A stretch of 64,000 nucleotides of DNA from Nematostella vectensis. Taxonomy: Eukaryota; Cnidaria; Anthozoa; Actiniaria; Edwardsiidae. The stretch's first letter is position 1. Each line of letters starts with the position of its first letter. Shown one piece after another: positions 54,689-64,000 of this stretch. The stretch is taken from the NCBI RefSeq assembly GCF_932526225.1, contig NC_064040.1, positions 17,362,994 to 17,426,993 on the forward strand, in the 5' to 3' direction. Both the position numbers and the translations under genes were made by a program. A model generated the notes under the pieces. That model made no database searches. It had not been told where the DNA came from and saw nothing but the letters and a program-made list of their open reading frames with translations.

Positions 54689-56158
54689 ATGCCATGCGTC
54701 CTCGCGGCACTAGTGCTCATAGCACTCACCCCTTGCACTTCCATCATCCCGACGCGAGCGGACGACTCAACCGATCAGCCCATACACTGCAACGTGCACG
54801 CTCGAGCCACGTGCCACCAGTACCGTCACATGGGTCACTATGACGTCACGTGTGACGTCACTAAATACGACACGTGTGGGCAGATCTGCAACAGCGCCAA
54901 GTGCAACCTGCAGTGCGCTGTGAAGCAAGAATGCAACCAGACGTGCATAGCGGGCCGATGTGTGTCAGCGGTGTGCAGCTCGCGCATGTGCAATCAGACC
55001 TGTATCCGCGCCGGATGTAAGATGGAGTGTTATGGGGAGGAATGTCACCAGACCTGTCAATCATCCGGCTGTGACGTCACGTGTCCGGCGGCCTCTAAGG
55101 TGTGCGTACAGGTGTGTATTACGGGAAGATGTACCATGCGATGCGGACGCGGCGTCGGGAGATGCGAGCAGAAGTGCTTGGCCGGGAAGTGCGCGATGAT
55201 CTGTGAAGCGCGCGAATGCGTAAGCACGTGCAGTGATAGTGATTGCGTGTACAAGGAATCAGGAATCAGGGTCGTCCCTACGAGCCCTTACCGGCCAATG
55301 CGCCAATGCAACAAGCCCGATGACTCCGAGACGTGTATTCAGAACTGCACTGAGGGTCGCTGTAAATTGGCGAACTTGTACGGCCAGTACGATCGATCCT
55401 TACAGGTCTGCGCAGGGGGGTACTGTTCCTATGTATGTAAGGCCCCCCTACTGTGTAACCAGGTCTGCACCGGCGGGAACTGCATGCGATACTCCTGCAC
55501 GACTGAGTACTGCGTGCAGGAATGCGTGGCTGGCGAATGTGAGATGGACTGCGACTCGAAGACATGTTTCCAGATCGCGCGTGGTGGTCGTACTACCATG
55601 CGTTGTTCACCTACCGTGGATAAATGCCACCAGTTCTGCCCTGGCGGCGATTGCAACTTGATCTGTCAGGCGAAGCTATGCTATCCCCATTGCCCATCGG
55701 GAGGTTGCGTGACTTCTAACATTAAACCTCGGATCGTTGCTCTACCGACGCGCGTGCGTTGCGAGGTCATATCAGGGGGGTGTAGTCAAAACTGCCATAC
55801 CAAGAGGAGTTGTATCTGCAGACGGTTTTCCGCGTTGTTCCATTCGTGCGATCAGCTGTGCTATGAGGGCTCGTGCCGCAGTATGAAGTGCTACTCGTTG
55901 AACAAGTGTAACCAGGTATGCGAAGACGGGCGCTGTCAGCTCATGCTCTGTAAGTCCGACCTGTGTGTGCAAGACTGTCGAGGCGCTGATTGCTTCATGG
56001 AGTGCCGGGCGCGTAATTGTACTCAGCTGTGTCCACGTGGGGGCTGTCGCATGAGATGCACATCACGCGTGGACAAGTGCGTGCAAGCGTGTAACCCGCG
56101 CGAGGGCCAATGTAGGTTCGAGTGTCACGCAAAGTCGTGCTCAGTGACAATGTTGTAG
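54689..56158 (+). CDS. Secreted cysteine-rich protein of ~18 tandem four-Cys modules (unassigned family)
   Basis: Predicted 489 residues, apparently single-exon. I start at ATG 54689 (GCCATGC, G at -3); the frame is open four codons further but has no earlier ATG. A signal peptide is clear (CVLAALVLIALTP, with cleavage likely near TRA). The rest is a series of modules of the pattern C-x-Q-x-C-x(2)-G-x-C-x(2-3)-[M/C]-x-C with spacers of 4-6 residues, for example CNQTCIRAGCKMEC and CHQTCQSSGCDVTC, interrupted by two linkers (about 195-215 and 345-375). Module CFQIARGGRTTMRC has lost both inner cysteines together. NQT and NCT sequons occur. No transmembrane segment, protease or toxin fold is recognisable. 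The gene is GC-rich against AT-rich surroundings. An acceptor-like TCTCCTGGCAG at 54,664-54,674 leaves open an upstream non-coding exon. Extracellular matrix, mucus or capsule roles are possible, but I cannot name the family. Confidence 0.85.
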   Translation: MPCVLAALVLIALTPCTSIIPTRADDSTDQPIHCNVHARATCHQYRHMGHYDVTCDVTKYDTCGQICNSAKCNLQCAVKQECNQTCIAGRCVSAVCSSRMCNQTCIRAGCKMECYGEECHQTCQSSGCDVTCPAASKVCVQVCITGRCTMRCGRGVGRCEQKCLAGKCAMICEARECVSTCSDSDCVYKESGIRVVPTSPYRPMRQCNKPDDSETCIQNCTEGRCKLANLYGQYDRSLQVCAGGYCSYVCKAPLLCNQVCTGGNCMRYSCTTEYCVQECVAGECEMDCDSKTCFQIARGGRTTMRCSPTVDKCHQFCPGGDCNLICQAKLCYPHCPSGGCVTSNIKPRIVALPTRVRCEVISGGCSQNCHTKRSCICRRFSALFHSCDQLCYEGSCRSMKCYSLNKCNQVCEDGRCQLMLCKSDLCVQDCRGADCFMECRARNCTQLCPRGGCRMRCTSRVDKCVQACNPREGQCRFECHAKSCSVTML

Positions 56159-56171
56159 TTTGATACGCGTC

Positions 56172-56264
56172 TTGTGTACGCGTGGACAAGTACGTTCAAC
56201 CCGCGCGATGGCTAGAGGCGGTTTTAGCGCCAAGCGAAGTCATGCAAAGCATTGGTTTGTGTAT
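56172..56264 (+). pseudogene. Decayed extra Cys-module after the Cys-rich gene
   Basis: Just past the stop, ACGCGTGGACAAGTACGTTC, CCCGCGCGATGG and AAGCGAAGTCATGCAAAGC align with the last module of the gene (ACGCGTGGACAAGTGCGTGC, CCCGCGCGAGGG and GAGTGTCACGCAAAGTCG at 56,068-56,140). About a dozen bases are missing and the cysteine codons have been lost. It looks like a duplicated terminal module that fell out of use. Confidence 0.75.
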
Positions 56265-56571
56265 CACGCAAAGCCGATACCACAGATGCATTCGAAGATT
56301 TACTTTGACATATTTTTATTTCTCTTTTGTAACAATTGTGACGACTGCCCTATGGTGACTATATAAATAGGGACACAAGCAAACTATTCGTTATACCAAA
56401 GCTGTAATTTTAATTGTCAGAAGTCTGTCAAAGAATGCGGTATATTTCACCCAGGCTGGTTAGCGTTCCTTAGGGAAACGCCCGGTAGTGAAGATAGCAA
56501 AGATGTCGGTAAATAACTTTTGCTCAAGAATATATCAGCTTTTTTATGAAATATAAACATTGGAATATCCA

Positions 56572-56659
<88 letters not shown>

Positions 56660-56717
56660 GCAATAATAATAGCAATAATAATAATAATAATAATAATAAT
56701 AGCAATAATAATTAATT
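56572..56717. repeat. (AAT)n microsatellite
   Basis: About 45 AAT/AATAGC triplets, a pure trinucleotide run interrupted by a few AGC triplets. A Tyr-rich minus-strand frame through it is spurious. Confidence 0.97.
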
Positions 56718-56837
56718 AATAGTTCCTGTACGAAAATGTAGCGCACATGATTCAATGCCCCGTCTACACGAGCAATTTTTCTGTGGCAATTCTAATGTAA
56801 CAAATTCTAACTACCGTCGTGTAGACAGGGCTCAAGC

Positions 56838-57112
56838 ACATTGTTCTCATACCTGACAAGTGCGCATGTACTCTAAGTAAAGCATTGCCCAAATGCCGAA
56901 AAAATATAATCCAGCGATTCAATTATTTTTATATATAGATATAAAGGACCAACACTACTTATATAAGGCAATTATTCTCATACCTGACCAGTGCGCCTGT
57001 ACTTTATGTAAGACCATGCATTGTTCTCATACCTGACTCAGTGGGCCTGTACTTTATGTAAGACCATTGTTCTCATACCTGACTCAGTGGGCCTGTACTT
57101 TATGTAAGACCA
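56838..57112. repeat. ~46-bp repeat, four copies, two of them adjacent
   Basis: Copies near 56,838, 56,969, 57,018 and 57,064 contain CATTGTTCTCATACCTGAC followed by CAGTGGGCCTGTACTTTATG and TAAGAC. The last two are nearly identical. No coding sense is seen. Confidence 0.85.
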
Positions 57113-57496
57113 GTCCACTGATGTCTAATAGCGAAGTTTATCTATCAACGCTGTCTTGTTGTGTGTCTGTTGATTGAGCGTGGCGTGGTTAGTAAATTGT
57201 GGCGAGTTTGCGGAAATAGTTTCCTTGTATGGTGAGGTGATCGCGTTTGGCAAAAACGACAATTTTTGGCTAAATTTTCTCGATGTGTGAGCTGGGGGGG
57301 GGGGAGGATTTTCTCCGGTTCTAACGAGATATAACTGTAAAAATTATTATAATAGTTACGGCGCGACTTGAGCCTTAACTGCTCTTTCCCACGAATATTT
57401 TCTGTATCTTATACCCGATTAGCATTATCTGGATATAATAAATGCTGCGCATTAAAAATTCATATTAGCAGATGCGAGGTAAGAAAGTAATATATA
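57113..57496. other. Spacer, nothing recognised
   Basis: Unique sequence with a G-run near 57,294-57,303. No gene or repeat. Confidence 0.5.
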
Positions 57497-60350
57497 GATT
57501 TAGGCACTGCCTAAAAGCGGAGCCAGCATAAACACCTTTTGTGTTGACTGATCAAAGGTATTATTGGGGGATCTTTGATCCTGCTCTCTACTGAGATTTA
57601 TTTATTGTACCAACCAAATGGATCCAGGCCTTATTCAATAATTCAAATTATGCAGTACATCAAAGTTAACAAACACAATTCCTGGTGTGGATATGGCTGT
57701 CAAAATTGTCAAGAGTCTAATGGTAAATTTTTATGTCCCATCATAGAAGTTCCATTATGAATATCTTTTTTTAATCAAAACAATACTCCCACAAGCTTTG
57801 CCCTTGTGCAGAAAATGTCATGGATGTAACAGCATTCCAAAGATTCAAAATAATATATTTAGACTGTTTAGATGCCATACTGTGATTTTTATGTATTGAT
57901 TTAGTGGCGTTTTTTCTCCTTCATTGGACCGAATATTCAGAAAAATGTCTGGAAATTAAAATCCAAAAAATATATCTACTTTCATGCATTACATATTGGT
58001 GCAACCCACTTTACCATATAGTGGCCTTGTTGTTGGTGGCCTACTCCCAAATGAGTGCAATGAAGAAAAAACAGATTGAAAATGCTAACTTCTAATTTCA
58101 AACCAAACCCTTTCATTGATCTATGTTAGGGGTAGAGAGGAATCAAAGAATATCAAATGACTAAAAAATAATCGATGGGAGAGGGGAGAAAAAGTGAATT
58201 GACTCAACTTGAAAGGTTTGGTGAAAAAAATATAACAGTAATGAAAATAATTTGATTGAGCATTTCTTGAAATTTCCCCTTTCCCATTATCTTAACCCTT
58301 TCATCACCACAGGCCTCTAAAGAGGCCATGTCTTTGCTATCCAAGCTATGTGAACAGAATTCTATTATTGAAAAAGAACAAGGCAAGGTTGTTGCTAGTG
58401 TTATAAAGTTTAAGTATCTTGCCCTAAAAAAACCCTTCCCCTTAATAAAAGTTCCATTAATGTACATTTGTAAAGCTACATTCTGACAAGCTTTGTTCTT
58501 GCGAAGAACAATGGATAAAACAGGATTTCAAAGATGGAATATAGTGTCAGACACAATTTTAGATAAGATGCAATGCTGAAGATTTAATGTACCATTTTAA
58601 GTGGTGATTTTCCATCCCCATGGGAATTAATATCTACAAATATACATCCAGTAATGCATTATATTTTGGTGTTTTGAGAAACCCTGGATCTAACTATTCC
58701 AATGAAATAAATCTAAACATTTAAAATAAATGTAATGGGCAAGAGAATCCTAAAAAGAAAATATAAGTGAAAGTAATAAATGAAAATTTCTAATTTAAAA
58801 ATCAAATCTGTTCATTAATTTATTTTTGGTGTAGAGGGGAAATAGCAAAGAGCATCAATTGCATAAAAATAGTCAACAGGGAGAAGAAAAAGGAAGAAAT
58901 ATGACTCTTCCTTAAATGTTTGAAAAGAAAATATAATAACAATAATGTGATAATTATATTCAGTACTTTTCTAAAATATCCCCTTTCCCATTATCTTTAG
59001 GTTGATAGAAAACTGTTTTCTTTACAGATTTATTATTTAAAAAGCAAAAGTTTGTTTTTAGTTTTATATTATATAAGTATCTTGTTCTAAAAAAAACCTA
59101 TGAGTGTGTACTGCTGAATCACATAGTAATGAACTAGTCATTTGCGCCCCCTCCCTTATGGTCCCGCAGAAGTCAGGGGTTTTTAATGTGGGGTTTTAGA
59201 CCACTTTTTAACCAGAATATGTCAAGAGGGGTGGTGGTATTGACTGTTTTTGACTCTTAACTTGGAAACAGGCTTTTATTAAAGTTTAATCCCCCACCCT
59301 TCCCTGGGACCATTGGTGTGGGGGTATCAAATGACTAGTGAATAAGAACATCCTACTGTTCTCTTCAAGACATGATTTTTAATTCCCATGTCTTCCAGTC
59401 TTTAGCATTCATCTTGGCCCTCAGATAGTTCCTGGTTCATAAAAGAGTGAAAACAATTATTTATTATTTCTTTCAAAACATTCTTTTTATCAAGCCATTT
59501 ATTATCTAACTAATTTTCCACAACTATTTGAAAAAAAAAAACACATGAAATGGTAAGGAAAGAAAAGTTTCGGTAAGGAAAATTTCTCTTGTAAGTTGAA
59601 AAAGCTGCTGTATCTTCTAAGGATATGTATCTTCTTAGGACTAAGAGCACAGGATATAAAGACAAGAACGGTCTTCTTTAGCAGTATTTGACAAATGCAA
59701 CACGATATTGGTTAGCCTTTATGAAATATCTCAACACAATCAATCTGCCCTGAAGAAGTCTTATTAAAGACGAATTCCAGTTTTTGTTGTATTGTATTTT
59801 ATTCAACACAATCAAGAATATAGATAAAACGAAGAATGTCAAAACAAAACCTGTTATGCTCAAATAATTTGATTACTAAGTTAAGTACTCGCATTCTCAA
59901 AGCATACAAAAAGGACAACAAAAAGCCTAATAACTGTCATATCCTCAATAGACAATACAAATCGTCGTCCGAAACTCACCTTGCATTGTTTTTTTTATCG
60001 TTTTCTTGTGGTTCTTTTCGCTTTTTAATGTGAACTCTTACTTGCTTAAATTTACTAGCTAAAACCAGATAAATCTTGGCGTGAATGAATGTTAGTAGAT
60101 CTTTTCTAGTTGACTTTATCCTTAAGTCACAAAATTTGAGGCAAAATAAATAATCACCGCATAATCGACAAGAACTTTTTCCCTTGTTCCGTGCTTGTAT
60201 TTAGTCGCCATTTCGGGGCCGAGTGAGGCCTGGGAGTCGCGCGGCTGACTGACTGGCTGGCTGGCGAGTGACACCACAGGGTACCCGCGCGATGACCACA
60301 AAAACCAAGTCGCATACCTATACCATATTTCTATGCCTATGGGGCTACGC
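57497..60350. mobile_element. Dispersed ~2.85-kb element, copy 2
   Basis: Direct-orientation homologue of 34,653-37,372, with small indels throughout. It is longer mainly because of extra bases near the left end (AGCCAGCATAAACACC) and a 72-bp insertion at 59,731-59,802 bounded by the direct repeat TCAACACAATCAA. It also carries the nested MITE at 59,131-59,340. The open frames present in one copy are broken in the other, so it is not protein-coding now. Confidence 0.85.
59131..59340. mobile_element. Short MITE nested in dispersed element copy 2
   Basis: The ends are AACTAGTCATTTGCGCCCCC and, inverted, GGGGTATCAAATGACTAGTG. It is orthologous in position to the MITE at 36,317-36,525. Confidence 0.65.
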
Positions 60351-60609
60351 GCGCGGCCTGCGGCCGCGCATAGCTCCGCTATAATCAGGTATACAGCAAA
60401 GCATCAGGGCCGAAAATTACCGCCTTTTTAAACTTTAAAGGAAAAAGAAAAAAACACTATATCAGCATTCTTTACCGCTGGCCTAAAGGATATCACCTAC
60501 ACAACTGCATGCATGTGTTCTGTTCCATATATGGATTGATGATCCATGGTCTCATGCCAACACACAAGAACGAGGTGCTGGCTGAACGCATGCGCATGAT
60601 GCTTTATTG

Positions 60610-61104
60610 TGACGTCACTAATTCGTGCGCTTTGTATCCTCCACAGACGATAAGGAGGTACATTTACTTAAATACTTCTCTTGATTGTGATACATTATGC
60701 AGTTATGCAGGCCTAAACTATGTGTAACTTGTCGTTTTCCTTCGTATTAAGTGAGGATGTGCTGTATTTGTAAATTGCAAATAACTGCAATGAATTCGTC
60801 ACCGATGACGTCACTATCCCGCAAAACTATCCCGATGTCATATCTATATTTACATCTCCTAGACGAAACATCATATGACAACCAAACTTGGTATGACAAT
60901 GTGTGATGTATGTGTCAAGGGGGTGAACCAATACAGTCACGTGATTGTGACGTCATCGATGACGATGCTGACGTCATCAAATTATATCAATTATGTTTCA
61001 CGAAGGAAACATTGTATGGCAAGCAAACTCGGTAGTTGTCATGTTGGTGTCAAAGGGGATGCAAAAATATGGTCACGTGTTGTGTGACGTCATTGATGAC
61101 GTCA
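60610..61104. promoter_or_regulatory. Cluster of six perfect CRE palindromes (TGACGTCA)
   Basis: TGACGTCA occurs at 60610, 60806, 60948, 60969, 61085 and 61097. Two of the sites follow GTCACGTG/GTCACGTGTTG E-box words. Part of the cluster arises from a diverged ~139-bp tandem duplication (about 60,867-61,005 and 61,006-61,104+), in which ATGACAACCAAACTTGG pairs with ATGGCAAGCAAACTCGG. This may be a bZIP-bound enhancer or promoter, or a repeat family rich in this palindrome. Confidence 0.5.
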
Positions 61105-64000
61105 CCTAAAGCAAAAAACGTGATAAAAAGAAGCTTTGCTTCTCGGCCAACTGTTTATTTTTCGTACCATTTCTCATCCTTGGACATTATCCCGCCGATG
61201 TCCCAGCCGCCAGAAGGGGTTTATTTACTAATTACCCATTCGTTAAGCTTTAAAAAGTTCAAGGTGTGAAGTTTGAGAATAAACAATCTGGAGGTTATTG
61301 AATTGAGAAATTAGAAAACACAACGGAACACGACTGATTGATTTGTTCTTTTTTCACTCCCCTATACAAATCGTTCTGTTGTTTGAACGTTTCGCTATAT
61401 GGATGCGCAACAATGTTCCAAGGTGTTAATCGATCGATGTTTTTCTCGTGTTGTCTATAACAATATTGATCGTCGTAGTACAGTGTTTCTTTGGGGAAAA
61501 TTCGCAGACGATCAACAGATCAAGTGCTTTCGTCTTCAGAGCGGTATTGCTCTCTTTCTTCTCGGTCTTGGACACTAATGACTTCGAAAAGAATCTATGG
61601 CAGTAAGATAATTTGTTATTATAGAAAAGTCTATCAAATTATGCCTGAGTTCAGTGACTTGTTTAGACATTTTAGAGAAATCGGCGAAAATCGCGGATTT
61701 ACTTGAAATTCGCAGCCGCAACCGCGCGAATCATCATGTTATAAGTACGACTGTTTTTGGGTAAACAAGTTTTCACACTTCTAGTTGGCCGCGCCGAGTG
61801 TTTTTGTGCCTTTAAGAAATCGATCGATAAATTGATCGATATTCGCACGAAAGCGGAAGTTGATTGGTTTCATAAAATAATCGATTTATTAACCTCGCTT
61901 GCTCGGTGTGTACGGAAAAATATCAGACCTCGGTCTTTTCTGCACGGCGTCCATTCCAGCTCCGTACAGACCTCGCGCTTGGTTAATAATCCTTTAATAG
62001 CGAATAATTTCATCTGACCTAAACAACAAAGATGGCTCAACAAGGTAGGATTTTCATTATTATAGCCCCTCATCAGGACAGGTTGAACAATATCTATTGT
62101 CAACGGTGTCTAATATTAGGTGAATGCTCGCTTCAAGAAGCTAGGCGATCTCCTCCAAGACAGCAATTAGAAACATGTATAAAAACCAATACGCAGTATG
62201 CAGTACGACTTCTTATTTGGCTTCTTGCAAAGATTACGAGCTAAAAGCTTAGTTTACGGATTCCGAATCAAAGCTTTCTCAGACCATATATATGCGATCG
62301 ATTGGAATTGATAAATTTGAAAATCGAGTTTGTTGGAGTTGATTTGTTTTGCTCGTTTGGCTTTGACTCGTGATATGACAAGTGATGACTGTAGTCAACC
62401 GCTGAGCTATCGTCATGCACATGAATATCTTGATGCTCACATGAAGAAATTCAATGTGCTCAAAGATTCCAAAAGCAAAATGCCCCAACAAATATTTGAT
62501 GTGTTAGTATGTTCTTCTAGAACCATTCCCTGTTCCATTCCTTGTATGGAATCTCCCTTCCTGCGTCCCGTCATGCAACGCGGGGGTATAATGACAGCGT
62601 TTTGTTGTCACGGGCCTGTGTAAATCGCCGCTTCATCCTCCCCCACCCACCGCTGATAGGAACTCAATCTTTCTACCAGATGAGGGCACAAGTGCGGTTA
62701 AGACCAAGAGTGCTGTCACGATCTCTTACAGGATTTTAGTGCACAGAGATCCCGGCCACCGGAGAAACAGAGCGAACCACGGTAAGATCACAACCTTTGG
62801 GTCATTTCTAAACACACGCACACCACACATTGCTAGCTGTACATGTATCATACTATTACGCGTGTAATTTGTTAGGTAACAAAAACGCTGCAACTTCTGC
62901 CGTAGAGGCGCCTTTTCGAAGCTGGGAAATGCGTTAAGCTTGAGGTTAGCATGCAATCAGTGGGGGTATTATGGGTAAACACGGGGTTAAGGCTTCGAAA
63001 TATTCATCGCTACTCGCAATGTGAACAACATGATTCACAGAACCATTTATGTGCAAGGCGCTTCTCTTTATCTTTGCTCGATCGGCCGGGTCAGTTGGAA
63101 TTGTAGGAGCGCGGCATTGCTCTTAGGGGAGGGCTTCCCTTTTCCGGCTATCTCAATACCAGCTCTTCTCATCTGAACATCGATAAGGGAGATTTATAGC
63201 TGACGATATACGATGCATGGATTGTAATTCTCCCTCTTGTTAAGCTTTATTCAAGTTTACCCTCTTGGAATTAAAGGCAATACGTTCTTGCGTCAGCGAA
63301 TAGCTTAATTATTGTACTTGTCCAAAACTGAATGAAAAGTTTATTAATTCAATGACGTTTAACCGGAAATAAGGTCCCAAACCAAAGCAAATTGGAGGGT
63401 TACGATTACATCCAACCAATCTCACAATTTAGCCGCTGCTGACTTTACTGTAATCTTGAGTCAATCAACGGAAAGTTTAGCTCCTTGTTGAATAGGTCAC
63501 AAGTCGCCAAGAAACATTTCTCTCCCACTAAAACAGCACGAAATATAATACTAAAACTCTTTGTCTCTGCGTGCTTTGACAGCCGGCGGTCTAAAGTGCA
63601 CCTTTTCAACTGTCGGTATGCAGATATGAAAGATCTTTGGCAGATTATCCGCTCTCTCTCGGCAGCGAGTGTAACATCTATCGCAGCAAAAAACTGACCC
63701 GCATCGGTATGGGGCGTCGCCGGACATTAAGAAAGTCTTTTCATAAACGGTAAACCAACCGAGCCCTTGATTTGTCTTCTTTCGTGACGATAACTTTGGA
63801 TTTGGTGTTAACTCTGTGTGAGAAATATAAACAAGCCACTTGTCTTTAGCTTCCCTCACTGTGAGATGTGCCGACAGTCCCATAGCTATGGGATACGTCG
63901 TTTATCAACATTGTTCTCGTGCTTCTCTTATCGCGTTGAGGTAAAAAATAAGGCGCATTCTATGTACCCTCTTGTTGGCCGTGTTTTTATAACCTTTTAG
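61105..64000. other. Right-end region, no secure gene
   Basis: Short frames only. A TE-like stretch with GTACGGAAAAATATCAGACC and GGTCTTTTCTGCACGG lies at about 61,911-61,950, inverted relative to a similar word in LRRC74 intron 2. No splice-linked series was found up to the window edge, though a gene beginning here and continuing outside cannot be excluded. Confidence 0.45.
62032..62244 (+). CDS. Possible small ORF or first exon
   Basis: An ATG in a strong context (ACAAAGATGGCTC, AAGATGGC as at the POLK start) opens a 70-codon frame. A donor-like sequence (CAAG|GTAGGA) occurs after only four codons, so it could instead be a tiny first exon of a gene extending to the right. The product resembles nothing I know. 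Confidence 0.2.
   Translation: MAQQGRIFIIIAPHQDRLNNIYCQRCLILGECSLQEARRSPPRQQLETCIKTNTQYAVRLLIWLLAKITS

Noticed and set aside
56447-56755. Tyrosine-rich minus-strand frame
   Set aside because: It is a translation of the (AAT)n microsatellite.
63551-63883. 110-codon minus-strand frame near the right edge
   Set aside because: It has several cysteines but no recognisable fold, no good start context and no splice-linked neighbours. Chance frames of this length occur elsewhere in the window.

Overview
The window looks like animal nuclear DNA from a compact, repeat-rich invertebrate genome. I favour an anthozoan cnidarian of the sea-anemone type, but that is inference. Genes are split by short introns with GT-AG (once GC-AG) ends, start codons sit in animal-type contexts such as AAGATGG, AATAAA signals follow two genes, and non-coding DNA is AT-rich. 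There are no operons or bacterial signals.

Layout. Positions 1-13,700 are intergenic, with no gene I can support, two MITE-like or tandem structures and a 30-bp minisatellite. Positions 13,711-18,352 hold two 15-bp minisatellite arrays flanking a 1.95-kb C/A-rich block of opposite strand skew. Positions 18,922-20,628 hold a GA run and a G-rich 16/17-bp minisatellite. Next come four recognisable genes: an intronless DNA polymerase kappa (minus, 20,756-23,008); a two-exon microbial-type poly(ADP-ribose) glycohydrolase (minus, 23,815-25,468); a nine-exon FCF1/UTP24 PIN-domain rRNA-processing gene (plus, 26,212-31,412); and, 404 bp further on, a 13-exon, 20-kb LRRC74-like leucine-rich-repeat gene (plus, 31,816-51,817). 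After an intergenic stretch there is a GC-rich, single-exon secreted protein built from about 18 four-cysteine modules (plus, 54,689-56,158), which I cannot assign to a named family. The remainder (56.2-64.0 kb) holds a second copy of a 2.8-kb dispersed element, a cluster of six perfect TGACGTCA sites, and no secure gene.

How the genes relate. Polymerase kappa and the glycohydrolase are head-to-tail on the minus strand and both belong to genome maintenance. The glycohydrolase and FCF1 are divergent and share a 743-bp intergenic promoter region. FCF1 and the LRRC74-like gene are tail-to-head. I see no evidence of a common pathway for all five.

The most striking property of the window is the number of unrelated minisatellites (at least a dozen unit types). 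Eight tandem structures lie inside introns of the LRRC74-like gene, and several have units that carry splice-site-like sequence: GTAAGT donors in introns 5 and 12, and a polypyrimidine tract plus TAG acceptor in intron 11. The same gene carries a near-perfect duplication of an intron-exon junction, a decayed exon copy and three transposon-like insertions in one intron. The cysteine-rich secreted repeat protein is the best candidate for something undescribed. All multi-exon models were spliced by eye using reading phase and consensus sites.
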